From Bacteriovoracaceae bacterium (lineage in GTDB: Bacteria > Bdellovibrionota > Bacteriovoracia > Bacteriovoracales > Bacteriovoracaceae), in the NCBI GenBank assembly GCA_947446575.1, contig CANFHC010000010.1, positions 1-64,000 on the forward strand: 64,000 nt of DNA, written 5' to 3'. Below the pieces are notes generated by a model. It did no database searches. It was not told the origin of the DNA and saw nothing but the letters and a program-made list of their open reading frames with translations. Positions within the stretch are counted from its first letter, which is position 1. Every line of letters begins with the position of its first letter. A program made the position numbers and the translations under genes. Of this stretch, positions 50,384-58,684 are shown piece by piece.

Positions 50384-51649
50384 ATGAACTCACAACTAAA
50401 TGTTTCAATGATCGTTATTGGTGACGAAATTTTAAATGGAAGAACAACCGATTTAAACGGGAGCTTTCTTTCTAAATACCTATTTAAAAAAGGGCTCAAC
50501 TTTAAAGCCCTGCGCTTTATTCATGACGATGAAGAGGAAATCAATAAGGCCTTAACAGATTCAATGAATGAAAGTGATATCGTCATTACTTCTGGTGGAA
50601 TTGGACCAACCCTCGATGATAAGACCAAAAAAACGCTGGCCGCTTTTTTTGGAAAAAAAATTATTGAACGATCTGATGTTGCAGAAATTGTAACAAAAAA
50701 TTACCAACAATTCGGAAGAAACTGGGAGCCAAACCAAAACCATTATCATTTTTTTCCAGAAGATTTTATTGCCACCAATAACCCGAGGGGCCTTGCTCCT
50801 GGAATTGCTTATTATGATGAAAAAAGAAGAAAGCTCATTGCCGCGGGCCCCGGCGTTCCTAGAGAATTTACCGAGATTGTTGATTGTGAATTTTTTCCAT
50901 TAATTAAAAAAATTTTCAGTGAACGAATTTTTGAATTTCAACAAACAGTCATTCGAACTAAAGGTGTAGCCGAAGAGAAAATTTTTAATGAACTCTGTCC
51001 AACACTTTGGAGTGACCTAGAACGATTCGGAAAAGTTAGTTCACTGCCACACACAATTGGAATTGATATTGTTGTGAGTTTTACAGGCAATAGCGAACTT
51101 CATAAAAAAAACTCTGCTGAAATAAAAAAAATTATTGAAGCTGGAGCTCTGAAAGATCACGTCTGGCAATATGGGAATAGACCCATCAATGAACTTGTAC
51201 TCGAAAAAGCATTGGAATTAAAAATAGATTTCTCATTCGCAGAGTCTTGCACTGGTGGACTCACCTCTTCCAAAATCACTGATCTAGCTGGTTCATCTAA
51301 TGTATTTCTTGGCGGAGCCGTTACCTATTCCAATGAATCAAAAACAAATATTTTAAATGTAAAACAATCGACCATCGAAAAATTTGGAGCAGTTAGTATT
51401 GAAGTGGCCACTGAAATGGCATTGGGAGCAAAGGATAAATTTAAATCCAATTATGCCATTTCACTTACTGGAATTGCAGGACCCTCAGGCGGGAGCATTG
51501 AAAAACCGGCCGGCACTGTCGCGATTGGATATGCGAGTCACAAAAAAAGTGGAGCTAAACTTTTTCAATTTCCGGGAGATCGTATAAGAAGAAAAGAGCG
51601 CTTTTCTGATATGGCCCTTTTAATTCTTTTAGAATTAATGATCGAGTAA
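50384..51649 (+). CDS. cinA: CinA-family protein (NMN deamidase/ADP-ribose pyrophosphatase type)
   Basis: The N-terminal half has the MoaB-like domain (VIGDEILNGRTTDLNGSFL, IVITSGGIGPTLDD, ATNNPRGLAPGIAY). The C-terminal half has the PncC-like nicotinamide-nucleotide amidase domain (FAESCTGGLTSSKITDLAGSS, TGIAGPSGG, KPAGTVAIGYA). The family salvages pyridine nucleotides. The ATG at 50384 has AAGGTG 6 bases upstream; an in-frame GTG 9 bases earlier would overlap that site. Length is 421 residues. Its 3' end overlaps the next, convergent gene by 15 bases. Confidence 0.93.
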   Translation: MNSQLNVSMIVIGDEILNGRTTDLNGSFLSKYLFKKGLNFKALRFIHDDEEEINKALTDSMNESDIVITSGGIGPTLDDKTKKTLAAFFGKKIIERSDVAEIVTKNYQQFGRNWEPNQNHYHFFPEDFIATNNPRGLAPGIAYYDEKRRKLIAAGPGVPREFTEIVDCEFFPLIKKIFSERIFEFQQTVIRTKGVAEEKIFNELCPTLWSDLERFGKVSSLPHTIGIDIVVSFTGNSELHKKNSAEIKKIIEAGALKDHVWQYGNRPINELVLEKALELKIDFSFAESCTGGLTSSKITDLAGSSNVFLGGAVTYSNESKTNILNVKQSTIEKFGAVSIEVATEMALGAKDKFKSNYAISLTGIAGPSGGSIEKPAGTVAIGYASHKKSGAKLFQFPGDRIRRKERFSDMALLILLELMIE

Positions 51650-51934
51650 TTGTCGACTTTTAACTTCTGCAATTGCTCGTGTTTTTAAATTATCTAAATC
51701 GATGTCTTTCATACTCGCAATTTCTCTTTTAGCTTTTTGACCTTCTTCAAAAGTGATGCGCCCACTTACCACCATTTTATCCAACATGTTTTCAACCTGC
51801 TTTTTTTCTAAGCGGATTGATCCCATCATTTGTTCCATGTTTTTATATTCATCTCCGAGTTGATCAGACGCCTTAGCGAAAGAAAATAGAGAGATAAATA
51901 AAAAAGTCAGAGATAGTGTTAGTTTAAATTTCAT
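51635..51934 (-). CDS. Small exported helical protein (99 aa)
   Basis: A signal peptide (LTLSLTFLFISLFSFAKA) followed by about 75 helical residues (DEYKNMEQMMGSIRLEKKQVENML, SGRITFEEGQKAKREIA). The segment VVSGRITFEEGQKAKREI resembles short helical hairpins that end many periplasmic proteins; no family is certain. It converges with cinA, overlapping by 15 bases, and lies alone on its strand. Confidence 0.68.
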   Translation of the reverse strand: MKFKLTLSLTFLFISLFSFAKASDQLGDEYKNMEQMMGSIRLEKKQVENMLDKMVVSGRITFEEGQKAKREIASMKDIDLDNLKTRAIAEVKSRQLLDH

Positions 51935-52284
51935 CTACGTTAATCCTCACAAAAACATTTTGGTGGAACTCTATTTGAAATTATCGGTGAAGTCTTAAAA
52001 ATCCTTGAGCACTTTAGTCAGGATTAAGGTACTCAATGTACTCTCAATGGCTTCTGAAAGTTTCATTTGAGAAAGAAAAATTGTTGGTGCCACATAACTC
52101 TGGCAGTCATCCCCAAAAACTACTAATCAAAAAATGACTTAACAGTATGAAATGCTTCTTAGTTTACTAATAATACTCAGGCCCATCTGTTGGGTATTAA
52201 AATAAAATCAATAAGAAGCAACGAAATGCCGATTAGTTCAGTGCCTGACCATTCATGGAAAAAGGATTATGAGGCAATGAAAGG
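51935..52284. other. Non-coding gap with structured leader
   Basis: This 350-base gap separates two divergent genes. It has no open frame worth calling and no tRNA-like sequence. The right part contains nested inverted repeats (52153-52220). Two tiny overlapping frames (ATG at 52269 and 52277, 3 and 5 codons) lie just before the giant lipoprotein gene. Promoters for both neighbours must be here, but none stands out. Confidence 0.6.
52153..52220 (+). ncRNA. Nested inverted repeats, possible structured RNA leader
   Basis: An outer pair TGCTTCTTA (52153-52161) and TAAGAAGCA (52212-52220) encloses an inner pair TAATACTCA (52171-52179) and TGGGTATTA (52191-52199, one G-U pair). The inner loop is GGCCCATCTGT. 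Two nested 9-bp stems at such spacing suggest a folded RNA or protein-binding DNA site. It lies 65 bases before the large lipoprotein gene. It matches no riboswitch that I recognise. Confidence 0.4.
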
Positions 52285-55200
52285 ATGCAATTGAAGACTC
52301 AACAAAAATTGAAAATATTTTTTTTCAATTCATTATCAAACGTATTGATAATGATGAGTGCGCTCATATTCTTAGTTTCTTGTATCCAATCCCCTAGTAG
52401 TTCAAGAAAATCACTCCTTAGTTCTAGTGCCACGACTGGTAGTAAAACATCGACAACACTTCCTACATTTACAGAAGGAAATAATTTTATTCAAAATGGA
52501 GGAGTTATCTATTCCTCGGTGGTGAGTTTTGATTTAAGTTATGTCGACACACTCCAATTGCGAGGAAAAGATGTAGATAGTTATATTCGCAACAATGGCA
52601 CTCAAACAATTTCGTGCTTAACTGGTAGGTTTACAGCAACGACGGTCAACCAAGTTAATATAATAGCTGCCATTCCGCATTCAGTTTATAACTTTACTAC
52701 AAATTCCTTAGAATATTATTACAGTATCGCTCCAAGTGATTCAGTAAGTAATAAAAACTTTTGTCAAAAATCTGGTCTCGTTAATAAACTCTTTCTTCTC
52801 TACAGCGGATTAACACCTACCTATGCCATGAAAGAACTATGCCCAGGTGGAAATTGTGTAAGTAGCACTTATACAAGTCAATCGCTAGAGCTCTATACTC
52901 AAGGCGGTAATGCCATCACTCAAGTTGCAACTAAACAGCTTACTTACTCTATTAAAAATAATCCCGTTATCACAACTCCGATTGGACAGACATGTGTAAC
53001 AAATTCTGAGTGCGTAGGAAAAAATTACGATTGTTGCAGTCTCGGTCAATGTGTAAAAGATCTTGCTTTAAAACAAAATGTAACGACATCATCACCAGAT
53101 TATGTTCAGGCATTACAAGATATTTTAAATAACCCAAGTCATATTTATAATTATCCTCAATATTATTATTTATGTTCATCTGCTGTAAATACTCCAGGAG
53201 GAACTACAACTCCAACAAACCCAAACAATGAAGCTGCTGTTCGTTTGAAAAATCTAGGTGATCTCTATAATTGCACTACTAAACTCGAAGGTGAGATGGG
53301 GATATGCACAGTCACAATTCCCAATGCTCTTCCCAATGTAGTTTATAGTGCTGGAGCTGATGATAGAAGCTTTTCTACAACTTACACTAACCAAGCTAGC
53401 TCAGATTATACTCCGACTCTTCCTGAAGAACTTATTAGTATTCAAGAAGTAACTTATGGTGAGGTTACTTTATTTAATTACGATCAAATCGCTCTTGATT
53501 CATCGGTAAGACCATCACCTTATCTAGTCTCAAATTATCTAACGATTAATGGACATCATAATGACAACACAACGACAGGTGCAACAATAACGTTGTTACC
53601 TCCAGTTCCAACAAGTGCAGTCTCTCATGACTTAGTTATTCGTTACCGAAATGATGCAAGTTGTACTCAACTAAGTTCAACCTTAGCGAAGTGTGAAAAA
53701 TACTACGTTCAAGGACAACAAAAAAAAGGAGACACTTTAGCTCAATACCGCAGAGGACGAGCAACAGATCACTATCCTTCGTCAAATATTTTTGCTCTTC
53801 CTTATTACGCAAATACTTCAAAAACTATTACAGTTGAAGTTGATGGCGTGAATCTCACTCAAGATGTGGATTGGAAATTAAACGCAACAAGCCCTGCTAA
53901 TATTCAATTTTTCCCCAGTGCAAGTGGTGGACTTCGAGTGTTTGATACACAAAAAGTTAAAATCAATTATTTTGTTGATTTAAGTGTTAACCATGTCATG
54001 GATTCAAAAATAGCCGCACTTGGTGAAATTAAAGCAAAATGTTCTTGTGCTGATTTAAATTGTGGACTTGCTCCCGTGACAAATTCAGCTGGAATCGTGA
54101 CTGATTATACTTGTGTATATCCCGATCCAAATCCTGTTGCTCCTCCTTCCACACAAACAGTATATTTAAGTTCTAAAACAGTTCCAGTTCGATATTTTGA
54201 TTCTGCTGGTGTTTCACAATCAGTAGTCACAGGGAGTACAAAGGCTCAAGAAGGAAATATTTTTTCTTATATAAAAGACAATTTATTAGCACCTAACAAC
54301 ATGCCTGATCCAGCAAATCCTGTCGCCGGAGAATATTATGTTGGGTTTAACGAAATTTATGGATCACTTTCTTATGCAAATAATTCTGCAAAAGCTGCCA
54401 AAGAAATAAATGTTGGCAATGGAAAAACTTACGACATCTACGTTGACAGTGGTACTTATTCGAACTGCGTCCAATGTGGAAATGATTATTACTCTCAACT
54501 GAATAAATTATTTCCTCTTACACAATTTGGAGGTGGTACACTTCCTCTTCAATCAAGAACAGATAGAACTCAAGCTAATGGAATTCGTGCGGATGATATG
54601 GCCTTCGGTAGAGCTTGCTTAGTTCCGGCCACCATGATTCCTTGGACACATGCCATTGCCTCGTCTTCAAAAGAGCAACGTTTAAATAGATTAAGTGCTC
54701 AACACTTTTTATATGCCAATGGTTATCAACATGATTGGTATGGATTTGATTACGGTGCAGTTATTGGATCTTTTGATGGTGTGAAATGGTTTGCGATTGG
54801 AACGAATAGAAGAATAAAAGCAAATAGCACAAAACTATTTTTAGCAGTCAATGGTCCTTTTGGGGATCTCGCTCTAGAAAGTACCTTTACTGTGACTATT
54901 AACGATAGTTCATTAAATCCGGTTGGATCTAACATGGTGACATCTGATATAGAATCAGACGGAGCTCAATGCCAGAAATTTTATCAATGCTCAACTGACA
55001 ATGATTGTGCAACAACATTGGGATGGGATTATACTTGTGCCAACGTAAATGAAATCACAACTTCATGGCCTCGGTTTGATGCTAACGCAAAAGAAATTCC
55101 AGATGCCATGAGAGACGATAATAAACTAGTAAGTATTTTAGGAATGTCGTCTTCTGGTAAACGTTGTGTTTACCGAGGGCGTGGAGCAGCGTGTACTCCA

Positions 55201-57567
55201 AACTATTTATCAAGTGCAATTAATTTAAATTCAACTTTTAATCAAACTCAAATTCAATCAATGCACACTTGTAGTGCGAATAATTACTGTCAAACTATTG
55301 CAACAAATAGTTCGATGAATCCTAATTTTAATAATCGCATTGCTCGTTATGGAAAAGTGCGAACAGACTCAACTACTGATAGTTTTGGCTTAGCTGCTAA
55401 AGTCCCTGGAAGACCGATGGAATTTAATGCGTCTGAATCTATAAAGTCGACGACCGCTAGAAATTTCAACAGCAATAAATTAACGAGCCTTTGTGTTCCA
55501 GGTAGATCTCCTGAATCCACGACTTTCATCGGACAAAACTCCACTGTCCCCGCTCCAGAATATACGGGTGATAAAATTCTTGGTATCGGAATGACTTTTA
55601 GAAAAGATACAACGATGGATTCAACCTACTTAGCAGCATGCTCAGTTATGGATGAAAGCAAAAATTATTATTATGCAAAGAGTGATACTCCAAATGCTGC
55701 GAATTCTACAAATTTAGAATTAATAAGAAATTCTGCATCCCAATCTATTTCAACTAATGCTTTAGCTAAATTCAAGTCAATATTTGAAGCAACTAAAAAA
55801 ATCAGTTTTCCAATTTATACAAACAATTCAACAACTCTTAACTCTCTAACTTTTACAGAAAATCGTTGTATGCGCGCTCCTGGAGCTAGTTGCTTTTCAG
55901 ATTTAGATTGCGCACCTTCAAAAGCAATTACTGATAAAGTAAAAATGCTCTCTGCTGACGACACAACAATCACGGCCATACTCAATAAATATGAAATAAA
56001 ATTTTGGCAAGAAGAACTGGTTTGTTCTCAATCAACTCCTAAAAGTGATGCAACTTATAGTGCTTTTAATAACCGCTGCTGCCGAGAAGTTGGAAAAGTT
56101 ATTTCTCTTCCAAGTGCCAATGATGATATCGCCGGAAACGCATCTGCATTACCTATCTCAATGGATAAAATTCCCGGTGTTGATATTGATATGGCCAGCA
56201 AATTCCGTTACAGCCGCGTAGCCACTGTTTATAAAGATCAAAAAAATGATCCTACCAATTATCCACAGTTAAAAGCTCCAATTAAAGATCAATGTAATAC
56301 AGGGCCAGCTGGAACTTGTGTTGATACAACAGTTCTAACAAATCAATTCAAAACTTTTGCAGCCTACGCTGAAAGAACAAGTTGCACTAGTGATTGGATT
56401 AGAAATTTTTCAAACGGAAATCATATTTGGGATAGAACGCGCTTTCAAACTTTTGCTCCGGCAATGTTTAGATGTATGAACTGGCTACCTGGAAATAATA
56501 ATTGGACTTGTGCCGGATTAGAGCAAGATGATCCATCGTGTTCAATGATTCAAACTTCACCTTATTCAGGAAAAGCTAAAGCAGTTATGGCCTATTTAGG
56601 CAAATTAGAACTAATGGGGATTCCGCAAATTGCAATTGAATCTGAAGAATATTTTAATTCAACAACTGAAGGCGATATGTCTTGTCGATCATTTCCTAGT
56701 GATCAAGATGGCTGTTACCCAGGGCACCCAGACATGGCAAATTGCAATAGTCGAAGTAATGGCCCACAACACGCATGGGTCACTCACTACGCTTATCCTA
56801 CTCAATTATTTACAAGTCATTCTGTTGATGCAGCATCAGTCACGGCTGCACAAACTGCAATCAATAATGCCAACAACGCTGCTATTTCTGCCAGTTTAAA
56901 TCCTACTGCTGGAAATATTGCTGCTGCTAATACTGCTGAAGCTACAGCAATACTTGCTCATTCTACCTCAACGGGACCAGCAATCGCTGCTGCTGCTGAA
57001 TTTTACGACTCTGCGGCCACTAAACACCTTTACTCTGGTGTTGATTCTTCAAATTACCAAGTTTTTATAAAACAAATTTTTAAAGCGGATGAAGTCGTTG
57101 GCTGCTTTCCAGCTGGGACAACCATGTCAGTTGGGGCCGATGCAAACTTATGCTGTACTGGATTTATCAACTCTAAAACAAATAAATGTCAGCTCCAAGA
57201 TTTTGTCGACGTAAGTGTTTATACAAACCGTTATGTTTCATCTGAGGCTAAAAATTTAAGTGCCAATTTATTTGACCAAAGTGGATACGTTAAAGATCCT
57301 TCTTACGTCGCTCAAATCGCTTGTAGTAAAAGTATGTGTGCTTCTGGTGTCATAGCTTATGGTGTACTCGTTTCAAAACTAAAAACGCCCGGCCAAGAAT
57401 CAATGAATAATAAACATTTCCGGTTTCTTGAAGCGAGTGCTGCCGCGGATGATGCTAACGGAATCCTCTCGCTGTATAATCAAGGCTTAAAACTCAATAC
57501 TCACGCCTATTGTTTACCAGCTGGTACAGCTGGTGGTGAAGACCTAACCGTTATATCTTGTAACTAA
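52285..57567 (+). CDS. Giant Cys-rich lipoprotein (1760 aa)
   Basis: Signal sequence with lipobox (ALIFLVSC, Cys33), then a Ser/Thr-rich stalk and a very long mature part with many cysteines. Three modules share the pattern C-x-[TS]-[DN]-x-[DE]-C: CVTNSEC (about 235), CSTDNDC (about 902) and CFSDLDC (about 1203), each near further Cys pairs. ITVEVDGVNLTQDVDWKLN (about residue 515) looks like a beta-sandwich repeat. An Ala/Asn-rich helix (AAQTAINNANNAAISASLN) lies near 1535. The start may be this ATG or the TTG at 52291, which has AAGGA 5 bases upstream. It is likely anchored at the cell surface; function unknown. Confidence 0.82.
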   Translation: MQLKTQQKLKIFFFNSLSNVLIMMSALIFLVSCIQSPSSSRKSLLSSSATTGSKTSTTLPTFTEGNNFIQNGGVIYSSVVSFDLSYVDTLQLRGKDVDSYIRNNGTQTISCLTGRFTATTVNQVNIIAAIPHSVYNFTTNSLEYYYSIAPSDSVSNKNFCQKSGLVNKLFLLYSGLTPTYAMKELCPGGNCVSSTYTSQSLELYTQGGNAITQVATKQLTYSIKNNPVITTPIGQTCVTNSECVGKNYDCCSLGQCVKDLALKQNVTTSSPDYVQALQDILNNPSHIYNYPQYYYLCSSAVNTPGGTTTPTNPNNEAAVRLKNLGDLYNCTTKLEGEMGICTVTIPNALPNVVYSAGADDRSFSTTYTNQASSDYTPTLPEELISIQEVTYGEVTLFNYDQIALDSSVRPSPYLVSNYLTINGHHNDNTTTGATITLLPPVPTSAVSHDLVIRYRNDASCTQLSSTLAKCEKYYVQGQQKKGDTLAQYRRGRATDHYPSSNIFALPYYANTSKTITVEVDGVNLTQDVDWKLNATSPANIQFFPSASGGLRVFDTQKVKINYFVDLSVNHVMDSKIAALGEIKAKCSCADLNCGLAPVTNSAGIVTDYTCVYPDPNPVAPPSTQTVYLSSKTVPVRYFDSAGVSQSVVTGSTKAQEGNIFSYIKDNLLAPNNMPDPANPVAGEYYVGFNEIYGSLSYANNSAKAAKEINVGNGKTYDIYVDSGTYSNCVQCGNDYYSQLNKLFPLTQFGGGTLPLQSRTDRTQANGIRADDMAFGRACLVPATMIPWTHAIASSSKEQRLNRLSAQHFLYANGYQHDWYGFDYGAVIGSFDGVKWFAIGTNRRIKANSTKLFLAVNGPFGDLALESTFTVTINDSSLNPVGSNMVTSDIESDGAQCQKFYQCSTDNDCATTLGWDYTCANVNEITTSWPRFDANAKEIPDAMRDDNKLVSILGMSSSGKRCVYRGRGAACTPNYLSSAINLNSTFNQTQIQSMHTCSANNYCQTIATNSSMNPNFNNRIARYGKVRTDSTTDSFGLAAKVPGRPMEFNASESIKSTTARNFNSNKLTSLCVPGRSPESTTFIGQNSTVPAPEYTGDKILGIGMTFRKDTTMDSTYLAACSVMDESKNYYYAKSDTPNAANSTNLELIRNSASQSISTNALAKFKSIFEATKKISFPIYTNNSTTLNSLTFTENRCMRAPGASCFSDLDCAPSKAITDKVKMLSADDTTITAILNKYEIKFWQEELVCSQSTPKSDATYSAFNNRCCREVGKVISLPSANDDIAGNASALPISMDKIPGVDIDMASKFRYSRVATVYKDQKNDPTNYPQLKAPIKDQCNTGPAGTCVDTTVLTNQFKTFAAYAERTSCTSDWIRNFSNGNHIWDRTRFQTFAPAMFRCMNWLPGNNNWTCAGLEQDDPSCSMIQTSPYSGKAKAVMAYLGKLELMGIPQIAIESEEYFNSTTEGDMSCRSFPSDQDGCYPGHPDMANCNSRSNGPQHAWVTHYAYPTQLFTSHSVDAASVTAAQTAINNANNAAISASLNPTAGNIAAANTAEATAILAHSTSTGPAIAAAAEFYDSAATKHLYSGVDSSNYQVFIKQIFKADEVVGCFPAGTTMSVGADANLCCTGFINSKTNKCQLQDFVDVSVYTNRYVSSEAKNLSANLFDQSGYVKDPSYVAQIACSKSMCASGVIAYGVLVSKLKTPGQESMNNKHFRFLEASAAADDANGILSLYNQGLKLNTHAYCLPAGTAGGEDLTVISCN

Positions 57568-57633
57568 TTTTTAATTTACTTTCATACACTCTCCTTCCAT
57601 AATTAATAAAAATATTATTTTGAAGGGAAATTT

Positions 57634-58443
57634 ATGGAAGCTCTCTATACTGCTATTATTTTAGGAATCGTAGAAGGATTAACTGAATTTTTGCCAGTCT
57701 CTTCAACCGGTCACCTTATTATGGCCTCGGACTTACTCCATTTAGATCAAGAAAAATATGCTTCCTTTAATATCATAATACAGCTTGGTGCTATCTTGGC
57801 CGTCGTCTTTCTTTACCACACACGTTTTGAAGATTTTATAAATCCCAAAAAATGGATGGCAGTAAAAAACAACTTAAACGTGAAAGGTCTAAATGCTTTG
57901 CATATCGCAATTGCAATCTTGCCGACTTTGGCAATCGGTTATGCCAGCCGCAAATTTATCAAGGCCCATTTATTTCAACCTATCGTTGTTGTCAACTCAC
58001 TCGTGATAGTTGGTGTGATCATGTTGATTGTAGAAAAAATTAAACCAAAAGCAGAAATCGTATCAGTCGATGAAATAAGTTACAAAGATGCATTTCTTAT
58101 TGGGATTTCTCAATGCTTGGCTTTAGTCCCTGGAGTCTCTCGTTCTGGAGCTACAATGCTTACAGCAATGATGAGAAAAGTAGATGTTAAAACGGCAGCA
58201 GATTTTTCTTTTTTAATTTCAGTTCCAGTAATAACTATTGCAACTGTTTATGAATTTTTGAAATCGTATTCGAGTTTTAATTCGGGAGATGCATTTCAAC
58301 TCTTAGTTGGATTCGTTGTTTCATTTATTGTCGCATTAGCAGCGATTAAAGGCTTCCTGGCCGTACTTAAAAAACTCTCCCTTGCTCCCTTTGCTATTTA
58401 CCGCATAATCGTGGGCCTTAGTTACTACTTTTTTAGACTTTAA
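57634..58443 (+). CDS. uppP: Undecaprenyl-diphosphatase
   Basis: Recycles the lipid carrier for peptidoglycan by dephosphorylating undecaprenyl diphosphate at the inner membrane. GIVEGLTEFLPVSSTGHLI (residues 11-29) and LVPGVSRSGATMLTAMM are the two BacA signature motifs with the catalytic Glu, Ser, His and Arg. Several membrane segments follow. Its 269 residues match. AAGGGAA precedes the ATG. A 15-base palindrome (GCCATAAATTATGGC, 58449-58463) follows the stop and may end the transcript, though no T-run is present. Confidence 0.96.
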   Translation: MEALYTAIILGIVEGLTEFLPVSSTGHLIMASDLLHLDQEKYASFNIIIQLGAILAVVFLYHTRFEDFINPKKWMAVKNNLNVKGLNALHIAIAILPTLAIGYASRKFIKAHLFQPIVVVNSLVIVGVIMLIVEKIKPKAEIVSVDEISYKDAFLIGISQCLALVPGVSRSGATMLTAMMRKVDVKTAADFSFLISVPVITIATVYEFLKSYSSFNSGDAFQLLVGFVVSFIVALAAIKGFLAVLKKLSLAPFAIYRIIVGLSYYFFRL

Positions 58444-58582
58444 AAACTGCCATAAATTATGGCCATTTTGGCAATTTATTGACCGACATATTCTGTAGAA
58501 CAAAGCTGCGCCAACTGCGTGATTTTCTAGTATCTACTTAAAAACCCAACTCCTACCACTCTTAGATTCCCAAAAAAGCGCA

Positions 58583-58597
58583 TGATTAAATTAATCA
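58583..58597. promoter_or_regulatory. Perfect 15-base palindrome upstream of the 1052-residue protein gene
   Basis: TGATTAA-A-TTAATCA is a 7+1+7 palindrome in the 241-base gap before the gene at 58685, about 88 bases from its start. It is a candidate operator. The gap holds no other clear gene or RNA. Confidence 0.4.
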
Positions 58598-58684
58598 GGC
58601 ATTAAAATAGGTATAAATCTCACAGTTTTTTAGGGAATAGCCGAAAAGACTAAGGAATTATCCTAACTTTGATGGAAATGACTT

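Noticed and set aside
52203-52235. Flagellar sigma-28-type promoter (TAAA ... GCCGATTA) before the giant lipoprotein gene
   Set aside because: The boxes are 21 bases apart, not the required 15, and no better-placed TAAA was found.
56630-56899. 89-codon frame within the giant lipoprotein gene
   Set aside because: It lies in another frame of a continuous 1760-codon gene and has no start signal.
58444-58684. Possible c-di-GMP or other riboswitch before the 1052-residue protein gene
   Set aside because: The gap has palindromes but none of the conserved cores I know for common riboswitch classes.
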